Positions 54,766-63,733 of a stretch of DNA of 64,000 bases are shown here, one piece after another. Both the position numbers and the translations under genes were made by a program. The notes under the pieces were generated by a model that saw nothing but the letters and a program-made list of their open reading frames with translations, was not told the origin of the DNA and searched no databases. The stretch's first letter is position 1; every line of letters begins with the position of its first letter. Source of the DNA: Xanthomonas sp. XNM01 (GTDB lineage: Bacteria > Pseudomonadota > Gammaproteobacteria > Xanthomonadales > Xanthomonadaceae); the NCBI RefSeq assembly GCF_014851915.1, contig NZ_JACVAP010000005.1, forward strand, positions 186,001-250,000. Direction: 5' to 3'.

Positions 54766-57534
54766 TCAAGGCGTGGACGCGGGTGCGTCCTTCGCCGCGG
54801 CCTGCTTCGCGAAGTCGCCAGCCAGGAACACGCTCAGCGTCTCCGGCGTGATGTGGCGGGTGATCGCGGTGTTGACCTGTTCGACGGACAGCCCGGCAAT
54901 GCGCTGCTCGTAGTCGCTGGTCCACTGCATCGTGCGGTCCAGGTACAGGTCGCGGCGCAGCGTGCCGGCCACGTTGCCGTCGCCGGCGCGCGCGTTGGCG
55001 TAGGCGGTCAGCAGGCCATCCTTGGCGTTGGCCAGTTCTTCGGCGGTGATGCCCTGGGCAACGAAGCGCTCCAGCTCCTCGCGCATCGCCGTTTCCAGCC
55101 GGGCCATGTTCTCCGGCGCGGCGCTGGCCTGGATCAGCAGCGAGCTGTCGTCGTCCAGGTCGTCCACGCCGATCCGGCTGCCGACGCCGTAGCTCAGCCC
55201 TTCCTTCTGGCGGATCCGGTTGCCCAGGCGCGAGGCCATGCCGCCACCGCCGAACACATGGTTGGCCACGGCCAGTGCGGCGGCGTCCGGATGGTCGGCG
55301 TTGAGCGCGAAGTTGCTGCGCGACAGCAGCACCGCGTTGGCCTTGTCCGGCGTCTCGAACGAGGCGCGGGTCGCGGCGACGGCGTGGTAATGGGTGGGGA
55401 TGCGCGCGAACGGCCGCGGCGCCTTCCAGTCGGCGAACAGCGACTGCAGCACCGGCTTCAACGCGGCCGGATCGATGTCGCCGACGATGGCGATTTCGCC
55501 GTCCGCGGTGCCGTAGAAGTCCTGGTGGAAGCGGCGCACATCCTCCAGCCGGATCGCCTTGATGGCGGCAAGCTGTTCGTCCAGCGAGCGGAACGCATAC
55601 GGATGCCCGGCCGGCCAGCGGTCGAAGTGCTTCTGCATCGCCTCGCTGGCGAAACGCGACGGCTCCTGGCGGTTGGCTTCCAGGCCGGTGATGGCCTGGG
55701 TCCGCAGCTGCTCGAATTCGGCCTCGGGAAAGGCCGGATTGCGCAGCACGTCGGCGGCCAGGGTCAGCACTTCGACCAGGTTCGCGCCGGGTGCGGTCAG
55801 CGAGATCGACGCGTACTGGTTGCCGCCGCTGATGCCGATCTGCGCCTTGAGGTCGTCGAAGCGCTTGTCGATCTGTTCGCGGCTCATGCTGCGGCTGCCG
55901 CGCATCAGCAGGCTGCCGACGTAGCCGGCCGCATCGGTCCGGCCGGTGATGCCGGCCTCGTCGCCGAAGCGGAACATCAGCGTGGCCGTGGCCATCCCGC
56001 CGCGGGTCTTCTTCGGCAGCAGCGCCACCTTGAGCCCGTCGCCAATGGTCAGCGTCTCGGTGCGCGCCTGGATGTTGGCCGGCGTGGGGTCGAATGCCTC
56101 GCCGGCGCTGATCGCCGCACGCCCGGTATAACCGTCCACGAGACTGGCGACGCTGGGCGCGGTGCCGATCCCGGCGCGGCGCGGCTCCGGTGTCGGGATG
56201 AAGCGGGCGAGGGTGCGGTTGGACGGCAGCAGGTAGGCCTGCGCGACCCGGTTGACGTCAGCGGTGCTGACCTTCGCCAGCGCATCGCGCTGGATGAACC
56301 ACAGCCGCCAGTCGCCGGCGGCGATCGCCTCCGACAGCGAGGTCGCCACCCGGTTGACGTCGTTGAAGGCCAGCTCCAGCGCATTGCCGATCCGCTGCCT
56401 GGACGCATCGACCTCGGCGTCGGTGAACGGCGCCGCCGCCAGGCCCTCGACCTGCGCGAGCAGCACTTCTTCCGCCTGCGCCGGCTCGCTGCCCTGTGCG
56501 GGCACGGTCATGAACACGGCCAGCCCCGGCTCGACGAAACTGTCGACGCTGCCGCCGCCACCGGCGGCCAGCTTGGTTTCCACCAGCGCCTTGTGCAGGC
56601 GGCCGCTCGGCGTGTGGCCCATGATCTCGGCCAGTACCTTCAGCGGCGCGTTGTCCGGATGGGACGCGGCGGGCACGTGGTAGGCCAGCCCGACCAGGTT
56701 GAGGTCGCCGACCCGGCGCACGTTGATCTCGCGCTCGCCGTCCTGGACCGGCTCGACCGTGTAGCGCACCGGCAGGGTGCGGGCGGGGCGCTCGAGCTTG
56801 CCGAAATGGCGCTGGACCATGCCCAGCACCTGGCCCGGGTCGAAGCGGCCGGCGACGATCACCGTCGCGTTGTCCGGCTGGTACCAGGTGCGGTAGAAGG
56901 CCTGCAGCCGCTCGATCGGCACGTTCTCCACGTCGGCGCGGTTGCCGATGGTGCTCTTGCCGTAGCTGTGCCACAGGTAGGCCTGCGAGCGCAGGCGCTG
57001 CATGAAGACGCGGCTGGGGTTGTTCTCGCCGATCTCCATCTCGTTGCGGACCACGGTCATCTCGCTGTCGAGGTCGCTCCTGGCGATGTGCGAATTGACC
57101 ATGCGGTCCGCCTCCAGCGCCAGCAGCCAGTCCAGGGTCTGGTCGTTGGCCGGGAACGAACCGAAGTAGTTGGTCCGGTCCAGCCAGGTGGTGCCGTTGT
57201 AGCTGATGCCCCGCTTCTTGAACTCCTCGGGGATGTTGGCCACCGTCGGCGTGCCCTTGAACACCAGGTGCTCGAGCAGATGCGCCATGCCGGTCTCGCC
57301 GTAGTTCTCGTCGGCCGAACCGACGCCGTAGACCACGTTGACGGTCACCGTCGGTTTGGTCGGGTCGGGGAACAGCAGCACGCGCAGCCCGTTGCCGAGC
57401 GTGTACTCGCTGATGCCTTCGACGCTGGCGCCTGCGCTGACGCCTTTGGGCAGGGCCGGCGCGGCGTCGCCCGGTGCTGGAACGGCCAGCGTCAGCGACA
57501 GCGCGAATGCGAGAATGAGGCGTCTGGGGATCAT
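54766..57534 (-). CDS. M16-family zinc metallopeptidase, two-domain exported form
   Basis: A 922-residue protein from ATG 57534 with AAGGAG upstream and a signal peptide ending GDAAPA. The catalytic motif is HLLEH in the first domain, with the second Glu in SEMTVVRNEMEIGE. The second half (from about 470) is the non-catalytic M16 repeat with RFGDEAGITGRTDAAGY. It is similar in plan to the gene at 38727 but only distantly alike in sequence. It lies divergent from the pseudouridine synthase gene. Confidence 0.92.
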   Translation of the reverse strand: MIPRRLILAFALSLTLAVPAPGDAAPALPKGVSAGASVEGISEYTLGNGLRVLLFPDPTKPTVTVNVVYGVGSADENYGETGMAHLLEHLVFKGTPTVANIPEEFKKRGISYNGTTWLDRTNYFGSFPANDQTLDWLLALEADRMVNSHIARSDLDSEMTVVRNEMEIGENNPSRVFMQRLRSQAYLWHSYGKSTIGNRADVENVPIERLQAFYRTWYQPDNATVIVAGRFDPGQVLGMVQRHFGKLERPARTLPVRYTVEPVQDGEREINVRRVGDLNLVGLAYHVPAASHPDNAPLKVLAEIMGHTPSGRLHKALVETKLAAGGGGSVDSFVEPGLAVFMTVPAQGSEPAQAEEVLLAQVEGLAAAPFTDAEVDASRQRIGNALELAFNDVNRVATSLSEAIAAGDWRLWFIQRDALAKVSTADVNRVAQAYLLPSNRTLARFIPTPEPRRAGIGTAPSVASLVDGYTGRAAISAGEAFDPTPANIQARTETLTIGDGLKVALLPKKTRGGMATATLMFRFGDEAGITGRTDAAGYVGSLLMRGSRSMSREQIDKRFDDLKAQIGISGGNQYASISLTAPGANLVEVLTLAADVLRNPAFPEAEFEQLRTQAITGLEANRQEPSRFASEAMQKHFDRWPAGHPYAFRSLDEQLAAIKAIRLEDVRRFHQDFYGTADGEIAIVGDIDPAALKPVLQSLFADWKAPRPFARIPTHYHAVAATRASFETPDKANAVLLSRSNFALNADHPDAAALAVANHVFGGGGMASRLGNRIRQKEGLSYGVGSRIGVDDLDDDSSLLIQASAAPENMARLETAMREELERFVAQGITAEELANAKDGLLTAYANARAGDGNVAGTLRRDLYLDRTMQWTSDYEQRIAGLSVEQVNTAITRHITPETLSVFLAGDFAKQAAAKDAPASTP

Positions 57535-57626
57535 CCTTGGTCTCCTTTTGTGGTGTTGGCTCCGGCTCTCCGCCGGAACGTTCGAGTGTCGCAGATGCAG
57601 CCACGGGCTGCAGCAGGAGCAGGACG

Positions 57627-58316
57627 ATGCAGTTGCCGGTGGTGTACGCGGACCAATGGCTGGCGGTGGTCGACAAGCCCGCCGGATTGATGGTGCACGA
57701 CAGCGTGCTGGCCGCCGACGAGACCGACTTCGCCGCCGACCGCCTGCGCGAACAGTTCGATCGTCCGATCCATCTGGTCCATCGGCTCGACCGTGCCACC
57801 AGCGGCTGCCTGCTGCTGGCCTTCGACCGCGACACCGCGTCCGCACTGGGCAAGGCGGTGATGGCGCACCAGCTGGACAAGCGCTACCTCGCGATCTGCC
57901 GTGGCTGGCCGGACGAGGCGTTCGAGATCGACCATCCGCTCGATGGCGGCCCCGGCAAGCCGGTCAAGAAGCCGGCGATCACCCGCTTCCGGCGGCTGGC
58001 CACGGGCGAGCTGCCGATCCCCTCCACCGGCTTCGAGACCTCGCGCTACGCGCTGGTCGAGTGCATGCCGCAGACCGGCCGCTTCCGCCAGATCCGCCGC
58101 CATCTCAAGCACGCCTCGCACCACATGATCGGCGACACCAGCCATGGCGACGGGCGTCACAACCGGGCCTTCCGCATGCTCGGCGTGCACCGCATGCTGC
58201 TGCACGCGTGGACGCTGGGCTTTCCGCACCCGCAGACCGGCGCCACGGTGCGCGTCACCGCGCCGCCGGCGGACGAGTTCGCCAAGGCGATGGCGCTCTT
58301 CGGCTGGGCGCTGTAG
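57627..58316 (+). CDS. truC: RluA-family pseudouridine synthase, TruC-like
   Basis: A 229-residue enzyme from ATG 57627 (CAGGAG upstream). The catalytic Asp55 is in HRLDRATSG at 52-60, and LVECMPQTGRFRQIRRHLKH and GVHRMLLHAW complete the fold. Length and absence of an S4 domain fit TruC, which makes pseudouridine 65 in tRNA. RluC/D-type enzymes are longer. Confidence 0.85.
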   Translation: MQLPVVYADQWLAVVDKPAGLMVHDSVLAADETDFAADRLREQFDRPIHLVHRLDRATSGCLLLAFDRDTASALGKAVMAHQLDKRYLAICRGWPDEAFEIDHPLDGGPGKPVKKPAITRFRRLATGELPIPSTGFETSRYALVECMPQTGRFRQIRRHLKHASHHMIGDTSHGDGRHNRAFRMLGVHRMLLHAWTLGFPHPQTGATVRVTAPPADEFAKAMALFGWAL

Positions 58317-58469
58317 CCACCAGCGCGACGCGATCCGGTCTGCAGGCAGGCGGATGCGTCGGCCGCGAACCGGCCGCGCCTGTGCGGGCGGCCCGCCGCT
58401 GCCATCGCAGGCGCAGTCGTTGTCCGGTGGCCGGCAGCGGTGAGGGCCGTGCCGCCGACGCGCGTCGCC

Positions 58470-58964
58470 TCAGTGCGCGTGCCCGTCGTGCGCGTCGCCG
58501 GTCTTCCTGAGCAGCTGTTCCAGCTCGGGCTGCACGGTCAGGGTGACCGCCTCCATGATGTTGCGCATCAGCGTGCCCTGCGCGGCGATCACGCGCTGGC
58601 CGGCCGGGCTCTCGTAGAACGTGATCATCGCCGCCACGTCCTCGGCGCTGTAGGTGCGCCGGTAGATGTCCAGGTACATCGGCAGCATCCGTTCCCAGGC
58701 CATGATCCTGCGGATGTCGGCCTGGGTGCTGGCCATCTCGCGCTCGGCGGCGGCGATCCGCTCGGGCGAGGCGTCATCGGGAATGGCGCGCAGCGCCAGG
58801 TCGCGCTGCATCTGCTCGAACTGCGGGATGAAGGCCTGGTACTCCTGCTCGACCCGGGTCAGCTCGAACAGGCGCTGCAGCTGGGCATCGGTAGGCGCGG
58901 CGGCATGCAGCGGAGCGCAGGCGCAGAACGCGAGCAGCAGGGCGGCGAGGCGGAGTCCGATCAT
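58470..58964 (-). CDS. DUF2059-family exported protein
   Basis: A 164-residue exported protein with GGAGG upstream and a signal peptide ending LHAAAP. The DUF2059 helical pattern is present (RRTYSAEDVAAMITFYESPAGQRVI). It ends in a His-rich tail, GDAHDGHAH, that could bind metal. Function unknown. Confidence 0.85.
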   Translation of the reverse strand: MIGLRLAALLLAFCACAPLHAAAPTDAQLQRLFELTRVEQEYQAFIPQFEQMQRDLALRAIPDDASPERIAAAEREMASTQADIRRIMAWERMLPMYLDIYRRTYSAEDVAAMITFYESPAGQRVIAAQGTLMRNIMEAVTLTVQPELEQLLRKTGDAHDGHAH

Positions 58965-59055
58965 GGGCAGGGTGCCTCCGTGCGTGGAGATGCCTCCATG
59001 CTAGCCGATGGCGTGAGCCGACCGGCCGTCACGCATGCCGATGCCGCCGCTCCAT

Positions 59056-59061
59056 TAGAAT
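59056..59061 (+). promoter_or_regulatory. -10 box of arfB, placed for a leaderless transcript
   Basis: TAGAAT is seven bases before the arfB ATG, so the predicted +1 is at or one base before it. No Shine-Dalgarno sequence is present. Confidence 0.5.
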
Positions 59062-59068
59062 CCGCCGC

Positions 59069-59500
59069 ATGTCCGCCGACGTCATCACCGTCTCGCCCAG
59101 CCTGGCCATTCCCGAATCGGAACTGGTCGAGCGTTTCGTGCGCGCCAGCGGCGCCGGTGGGCAGAACGTCAACAAGGTGTCGACCGCGGTCGAGCTGCGC
59201 TTCGACATCGCCGGCTCGCCGACGCTGCCCGAGCCGCTGCGCGAGCGCCTGCTGGCCCGCCGCGACCGGCGGGTGACCGCCGAAGGCGTGCTGGTGATCG
59301 ATGCGCAGCGCTTCCGCACCCAGGACCGCAACCGCCAGGACGCGCGCGAGCGGCTGGCCGGCTTCATCGCCGCCGGCCTGGCCGTGCCCAAGCCGCGCAT
59401 CGCCAGCAAACCCACGCGCGCGTCCAAGCAGCGCCGCCTGCAGGGCAAGCGCGAGCGCGGCGAGATCAAGCGCGGGCGCGGCACCCGCGACTGGGACTGA
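59069..59500 (+). CDS. arfB: Alternative ribosome-rescue factor ArfB (YaeJ), codon-independent peptidyl-tRNA hydrolase
   Basis: A 143-residue protein with the catalytic GGQ at 30-32 in ASGAGGQNVNKVST, a globular domain like that of release factors, and a basic C-terminal tail (KPTRASKQRRLQGKRERGEIK) that enters the mRNA channel of stalled ribosomes. It lacks codon-recognition domains, which separates it from RF1/RF2. It is followed by the acyltransferase gene after six bases. Confidence 0.92.
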   Translation: MSADVITVSPSLAIPESELVERFVRASGAGGQNVNKVSTAVELRFDIAGSPTLPEPLRERLLARRDRRVTAEGVLVIDAQRFRTQDRNRQDARERLAGFIAAGLAVPKPRIASKPTRASKQRRLQGKRERGEIKRGRGTRDWD

Positions 59501-59506
59501 GCCCGC

Positions 59507-60109
59507 ATGCCGCACCGCGCCCCGCTGCTGCCCGCCATCCCGCCCAACATGCCGCAGGTGCGGCGCAACCGCTTCACCCGCTGGCTCGGCCGCACCGTGC
59601 TGCGCCTGGGCGGCTGGCGCGTGGTCGGCACGCTTCCCGACGTGCCCAGGCTGGTGCTGATCGCCGCGCCGCATTCGTCCAACTGGGATGGCATCTGGGG
59701 CATGGCGGCCAAGATGGCGCTGGGCTTCGATGCGCGCGTGCTGGGCAAGGCCTCGCTGTTCTGGTGGCCGCTGGGGCCGCTGCTGCGCGCGCTCGGCGTG
59801 ATTCCGGTGGACCGCACCCGCGCGCAGGGCGTGGTCGACCAGGCGGTGGAGCTGTTCCAGCACTCGGAGCGGCTGTGGTTCGCGCTGGCACCGGAGGGTA
59901 CGCGCAAGCCGGTCGAGCACTGGAAGGCCGGCTTCTGGAAGATCGCCTCGCGTGCGCAGGTGCCGGTGCTGATGGCGTACTTCCACTACCCGGAAAAGAT
60001 CATGGGCCTCGGTCCGCTGTTCCACACCGGCCCGGACATGCAGGCCGACATGGCCGCCATCCGCGCCTGGTACCGGCCGTGGATGGGCCGCAACCGGGGG
60101 ACGGTCTGA
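59507..60109 (+). CDS. PlsC-like acyltransferase
   Basis: A 200-residue protein with the acyltransferase boxes HSSNWD (HX4D) and PEGTRKP, and a central hydrophobic stretch. It is shorter than classical PlsC and begins with a Pro-rich N-terminus. It may use a lysophospholipid or another acceptor. It lies between arfB and the photolyase gene, one base ahead of the latter. Confidence 0.8.
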   Translation: MPHRAPLLPAIPPNMPQVRRNRFTRWLGRTVLRLGGWRVVGTLPDVPRLVLIAAPHSSNWDGIWGMAAKMALGFDARVLGKASLFWWPLGPLLRALGVIPVDRTRAQGVVDQAVELFQHSERLWFALAPEGTRKPVEHWKAGFWKIASRAQVPVLMAYFHYPEKIMGLGPLFHTGPDMQADMAAIRAWYRPWMGRNRGTV

Positions 60110-60110
60110 C

Positions 60111-61547
60111 ATGCAGCTCGCCCTGGTCTGGTTCCGCGACGATCTGCGCCTGGACGACAACCCGGCGCTGCGCGCCGCGGTCGAGCGCGACTACCTGCCG
60201 TTGCCGGTCTACGTGCACGCGCCGCAGGAAGAAGGCGAGTGGGCGCCCGGTGCCGCCTCCGATGCCTGGCGGCGGCACGCGCTGACGCGCCTGGATGCCG
60301 CGCTGCGCGCACGCGGCTCGCAGCTGCTGGTGCTGCAGGGCGACAGCCTGAGCTGCCTGCAGCAGCTGGCGGACCGGGTAGGTGCGGAAGCGGTGTTCTG
60401 GAACCGCCGCTACGAGCCGGCCATCGAACAGCGCGACACCACCATCAAGCGCACGCTGCGCCAGTCCGGCCTGCATGCGGAGAGCTTCAACGGCGCCTTG
60501 CTGTTCGAACCCTGGGAACTGGCGACGAAGCAGGGCGATCCGTACAAGGTGTTCACCCCGTACTGGAAGACCGCGCGCGCCTCATGGCGCACGCCGCGGC
60601 TGTGGGACGCCCCCGACCGGCTGCCGTCGCCCGCCGCGCTCGACCTGCCGGAAAGCACGACGATCGATGCCATCCTGCCCGCGCCGTCGCCGGCGTGGGA
60701 CAGCGGCTTCTGGCAGCGCTTCACGCCGGGCGAGGAGGGCGCGCGCGCCGCGCTGTCACGGTTCGTCGAGGATGTGCTGACCGGCTACGACGCCAGCCGC
60801 GACGTCCCGTCGGTCCGCGGCACCTCGCGGCTGTCGCCGCACCTGCATTTCGGCGAACTGTCGCCGGGCCGCGCGGCCGCCGCGGTGCTGGAGGCCGGCG
60901 ACGCGATTCCCGACGCCGACCGCGACCGCTTCCTGGCCGAGCTGGGCTGGCGCGAGTTCGCCCATCACGTGCTGCACCATTTTCCGCGCGTGCCCACGCA
61001 GAACCTCAACCCGCGCTTCGACGATTTCCCGTGGGCCAGCGTCGACCCGGCCGCGCTGCAGACCTGGCAGCAGGGGCGCACCGGCGTGCCGATCGTCGAT
61101 GCCGGCATGCGCGAGCTGTGGCACACCGGCTGGATGCACAACCGCATCCGCATGGTCGTGGCCAGCTGGCTGACCAAGCACATGCGCCTGCACTGGGAGC
61201 ACGGCGCGCGCTGGTTCTGGGACACCCTGGTCGACGCCAACCTCGCCAACAACACCCAGGGCTGGCAGTGGACCGCCGGCACCGGTGCCGATGCCGCGCC
61301 GTATTTCCGCGTGTTCAATCCGGTCAGCCAGGCGCAGAAGTTCGATGCCGCAGGCGACTACATCGCGCGCTGGGTGCCGGAGCTTGCGAAGCTGCCGGCC
61401 AAGGCCCGGATGGCGCCCTGGGAGCACGCCGACCTGCTGCGCCGGCTGGCGCCGGACTACCCGCGCAGGCCGATGGTCGACCTGGCCGAAGGCCGCAAGG
61501 GCGCGCTGGATGCCTTCGCCGCGTTGAAGGCCGACGCCGCGCGTTGA
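60111..61547 (+). CDS. phrB: Deoxyribodipyrimidine photolyase (CPD photolyase)
   Basis: A 478-residue light-driven DNA repair enzyme. The N-terminal antenna domain starts LVWFRDDLRLDDNPAL. The FAD domain holds SPHLHFGELSP, GWREFAHHVLHHFPR and the conserved Trp-rich end WTAGTGADAAPYFRVFNP. It should split cyclobutane dimers. GGGGACGG precedes the ATG. Confidence 0.94.
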   Translation: MQLALVWFRDDLRLDDNPALRAAVERDYLPLPVYVHAPQEEGEWAPGAASDAWRRHALTRLDAALRARGSQLLVLQGDSLSCLQQLADRVGAEAVFWNRRYEPAIEQRDTTIKRTLRQSGLHAESFNGALLFEPWELATKQGDPYKVFTPYWKTARASWRTPRLWDAPDRLPSPAALDLPESTTIDAILPAPSPAWDSGFWQRFTPGEEGARAALSRFVEDVLTGYDASRDVPSVRGTSRLSPHLHFGELSPGRAAAAVLEAGDAIPDADRDRFLAELGWREFAHHVLHHFPRVPTQNLNPRFDDFPWASVDPAALQTWQQGRTGVPIVDAGMRELWHTGWMHNRIRMVVASWLTKHMRLHWEHGARWFWDTLVDANLANNTQGWQWTAGTGADAAPYFRVFNPVSQAQKFDAAGDYIARWVPELAKLPAKARMAPWEHADLLRRLAPDYPRRPMVDLAEGRKGALDAFAALKADAAR

Positions 61548-61744
61548 CGCCTGACAGCGCCGGGCGGTCCGGTGCCTGCGAGCGCATGCCACGCGTCGCG
61601 GCCGGCCCATGCCTGCACCCGGTCCGGCAGCCGCTGCGCGGCCACCAGGGGCGCCATCATCGCCGAGCGGGGCGGCGCCGGAAGATGTATCCCGCCGCGG
61701 CTGCGTGCATGCGCGGCGGCTGGCGGCTGCCGCCGCACGCCAGC

Positions 61745-62158
61745 TCAGCCCGTGCGTGGTCGCGCCACCCGGTAACCGAGCAGCGCGGACGGGATGTAGG
61801 CGCAGGCGAGATCCAGCACGACGAACCACGCCGGTGCGGGGATCATCCCGGCCGCCATCACCCCGCCGGCGAGGAAGAACACGCCGACGGTCAGCGCGAC
61901 CGCGGGCCGGTGCCGTGCCGCGATGCGCACGGCGACGCACGCGCCCGCGAACGTACCCAGCGCATGAGCGAGGAACGGGAACAGGAAGTGGCGCGGCTGC
62001 AGCGACGGCAACGCGGCGCCGATGCCCTGCGCCGTCTGCATGTCCGCGCCGGGCGGCACCGGTATCAGCAGGCCACCCAGCAGGATCAGGCCCATGTTCA
62101 CCGCACTGCCGACGATCAGGCCCAGCACGACCGCCAGAACCGCTCTCAGGATCGACAT
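61745..62158 (-). CDS. Small four-helix membrane protein of unknown function
   Basis: A 137-residue protein with GGGAG before ATG 62158 and four predicted transmembrane helices (VVLGLIVGSAVNMGLILLGG, HFLFPFLAHALGTFAGACVA, ALTVGVFFLAGGVMAAGM, WFVVLDLACAYIPSALLGY). I do not recognise a family. Its start overlaps the end of the upstream gene by 13 bases. Confidence 0.72.
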   Translation of the reverse strand: MSILRAVLAVVLGLIVGSAVNMGLILLGGLLIPVPPGADMQTAQGIGAALPSLQPRHFLFPFLAHALGTFAGACVAVRIAARHRPAVALTVGVFFLAGGVMAAGMIPAPAWFVVLDLACAYIPSALLGYRVARPRTG

Positions 62159-62826
62159 CCGCTTGCTCCCCGGACAGACCGCATGGGTGGCGCCACTCGC
62201 GCAGGAAGAGGGGCGGCGCTCACCGGCACGCTACGCTGCGTCGCAACGGCGGACAAGCGGGTTGAAGAATCGGCTGGGACCAGGCGGGGTGCGAGTGCGG
62301 CCGGCCCGGACCCGCGGCTCAAGGCCGCGGCTCTGAACACGAATTCCCGTTCGAACAGCACCCGGCCGTCCGCGCTGCAGGGCGTGGCCTGGCGCATGTC
62401 CTCCCCGTCCACACTGTCGTGCATCCGGTAGAGGATGTACTGCGGGAAATAGTGCCCGTCGCCCGGATCCAGCGTGATCCCGTAGGACGTGCTGCCGACG
62501 TTCTCGCCGGCGATGCCGCCGGGATTGCCGTCGGTGACCGGTTCGGACGTCTGGCTGGTGCATTGCAGCGCCTGCCCGTCCCTGGCGCCCCGGTAGTCGA
62601 ACTCGACGCCGACCCAGGTGCAGGGCAGCCGCCGGCCGTCGAACGTGTAGCGGCCCTGGCCGGTCACCAGCACCTCGGTGGTGGTGGGCTGGCAGACCCA
62701 GCCGCCGCTGTCGCCGCGTGGCGATGGCGTACCGCTGCAGATCAGGCCGGTGCGCACGTTGGACGCCTCGATCGCGGCCACCGGCAGCGGCGCGACCAGG
62801 AGCGGGGCGATCAATGGAAGACGCAT
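62146..62826 (-). CDS. Exported protein of unknown function
   Basis: A 226-residue protein with GAGAGG before ATG 62826 and a signal peptide of about 18 residues (IAPLLVAPLPVAA). The body has four Cys and strand-rich segments (TGLICSGTPSPRGDSGGWVC, TVEFDYRG-like, YFPQYILYRMHDSVDGEDM). The last 45 residues are low in complexity and may reflect a frameshift near residue 180, after EREFVFR, that extended the frame into the next gene. Confidence 0.6.
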   Translation of the reverse strand: MRLPLIAPLLVAPLPVAAIEASNVRTGLICSGTPSPRGDSGGWVCQPTTTEVLVTGQGRYTFDGRRLPCTWVGVEFDYRGARDGQALQCTSQTSEPVTDGNPGGIAGENVGSTSYGITLDPGDGHYFPQYILYRMHDSVDGEDMRQATPCSADGRVLFEREFVFRAAALSRGSGPAALAPRLVPADSSTRLSAVATQRSVPVSAAPLPARVAPPMRSVRGASGCRS

Positions 62827-62995
62827 GCACCTCTCTCGCCCGGTGTGATGGATGGAGCGCTGTCGCAGGGAACGACGCATCGATACCGGCAGGCCGCAGC
62901 GCGTCGCCGGTGCGACGCCGTGGGTGGCTGCCTTGGTGCCACGAGGCTCGCGCTGGCATGTCATCCCCACGGCGCGCCCGCGGACGATCTGCGAC

Positions 62996-63556
62996 TCAGA
63001 GGGGCCGTGCATCCGTACGGCAGCGGCCATCCAGACGGATGTTGCTGAGCACGGCGTCGTTGGGATGGACGTACTTGAACTCGAGCGTCACGAACACCTG
63101 CGTTCCGCGCGCGCCGGGATACTGGAGCCCGCAGTAGGTCCAGGCGAGCGGGGCGCTGAGCGTGGGGTGTCCCAGCTGCTGCTCCACCTGCTGCCTGGTC
63201 ATGCCCTGCCGCACGCCATGACCAAGATCGGGCCGGCTGGCATCGGCGCGGCCGTAGGCGTCGATCTTCGGATACAGCCCTGCGATGACGACGGACGATT
63301 CCCTGGAGACCGCGAATGTGGCGTGCAGCCTGGCGTAATGCAGCCACGTCGCGCCGGATGTCTCGGCCACATCGTCCGCCGGTCCGAGGCTGCGCACGAG
63401 TTCGGTCTTCGACATCCCGACATAGGCATGAACCGGCCCCTCGCTGCCGTCCGCCGGCCGGACCGGATCGGTGGCGCACGAGGACAAGGCCATCATGGCG
63501 AGCACCGCAGCCCCTGCGATGCCTGCGGCCCTGCTGGCCATCTTCGGCATTCCCAT
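62996..63556 (-). CDS. Lipoprotein with two SmpA/OmlA-like repeats
   Basis: A 186-residue lipoprotein from ATG 63556 with a GGGGGTG ribosome site and lipobox ALSSCA. Two copies of the SmpA/OmlA (BLIP-like) motif are visible: VGMSKTELVRSLGPADDV and QGMTRQQVEQQLGHPT. BamE-type proteins have one such motif in a different setting, so this is a relative, not BamE. It is probably anchored to the outer membrane. Confidence 0.7.
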   Translation of the reverse strand: MGMPKMASRAAGIAGAAVLAMMALSSCATDPVRPADGSEGPVHAYVGMSKTELVRSLGPADDVAETSGATWLHYARLHATFAVSRESSVVIAGLYPKIDAYGRADASRPDLGHGVRQGMTRQQVEQQLGHPTLSAPLAWTYCGLQYPGARGTQVFVTLEFKYVHPNDAVLSNIRLDGRCRTDARPL

Positions 63557-63733
63557 TCCCACCCCCTGAACTCCTTGCTGCAGACGCGCGCGGCCGCCTT
63601 CGCTCTGCGCCACCGGCCGGCCATGCAGGCCATCGTGCAGCGTCGCGCGATGTCGGCCACCCGATCGATGCCGGTCACGGCACGCGGACGGCATCCACAT
63701 TCAAGACCGATGGATCGGGAGCGGACTGCGCGG

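Noticed and set aside
54343-57690. 1,115-codon plus-strand frame
   Set aside because: It is antisense to the second M16 protease, which has a ribosome site, signal peptide and catalytic motif.
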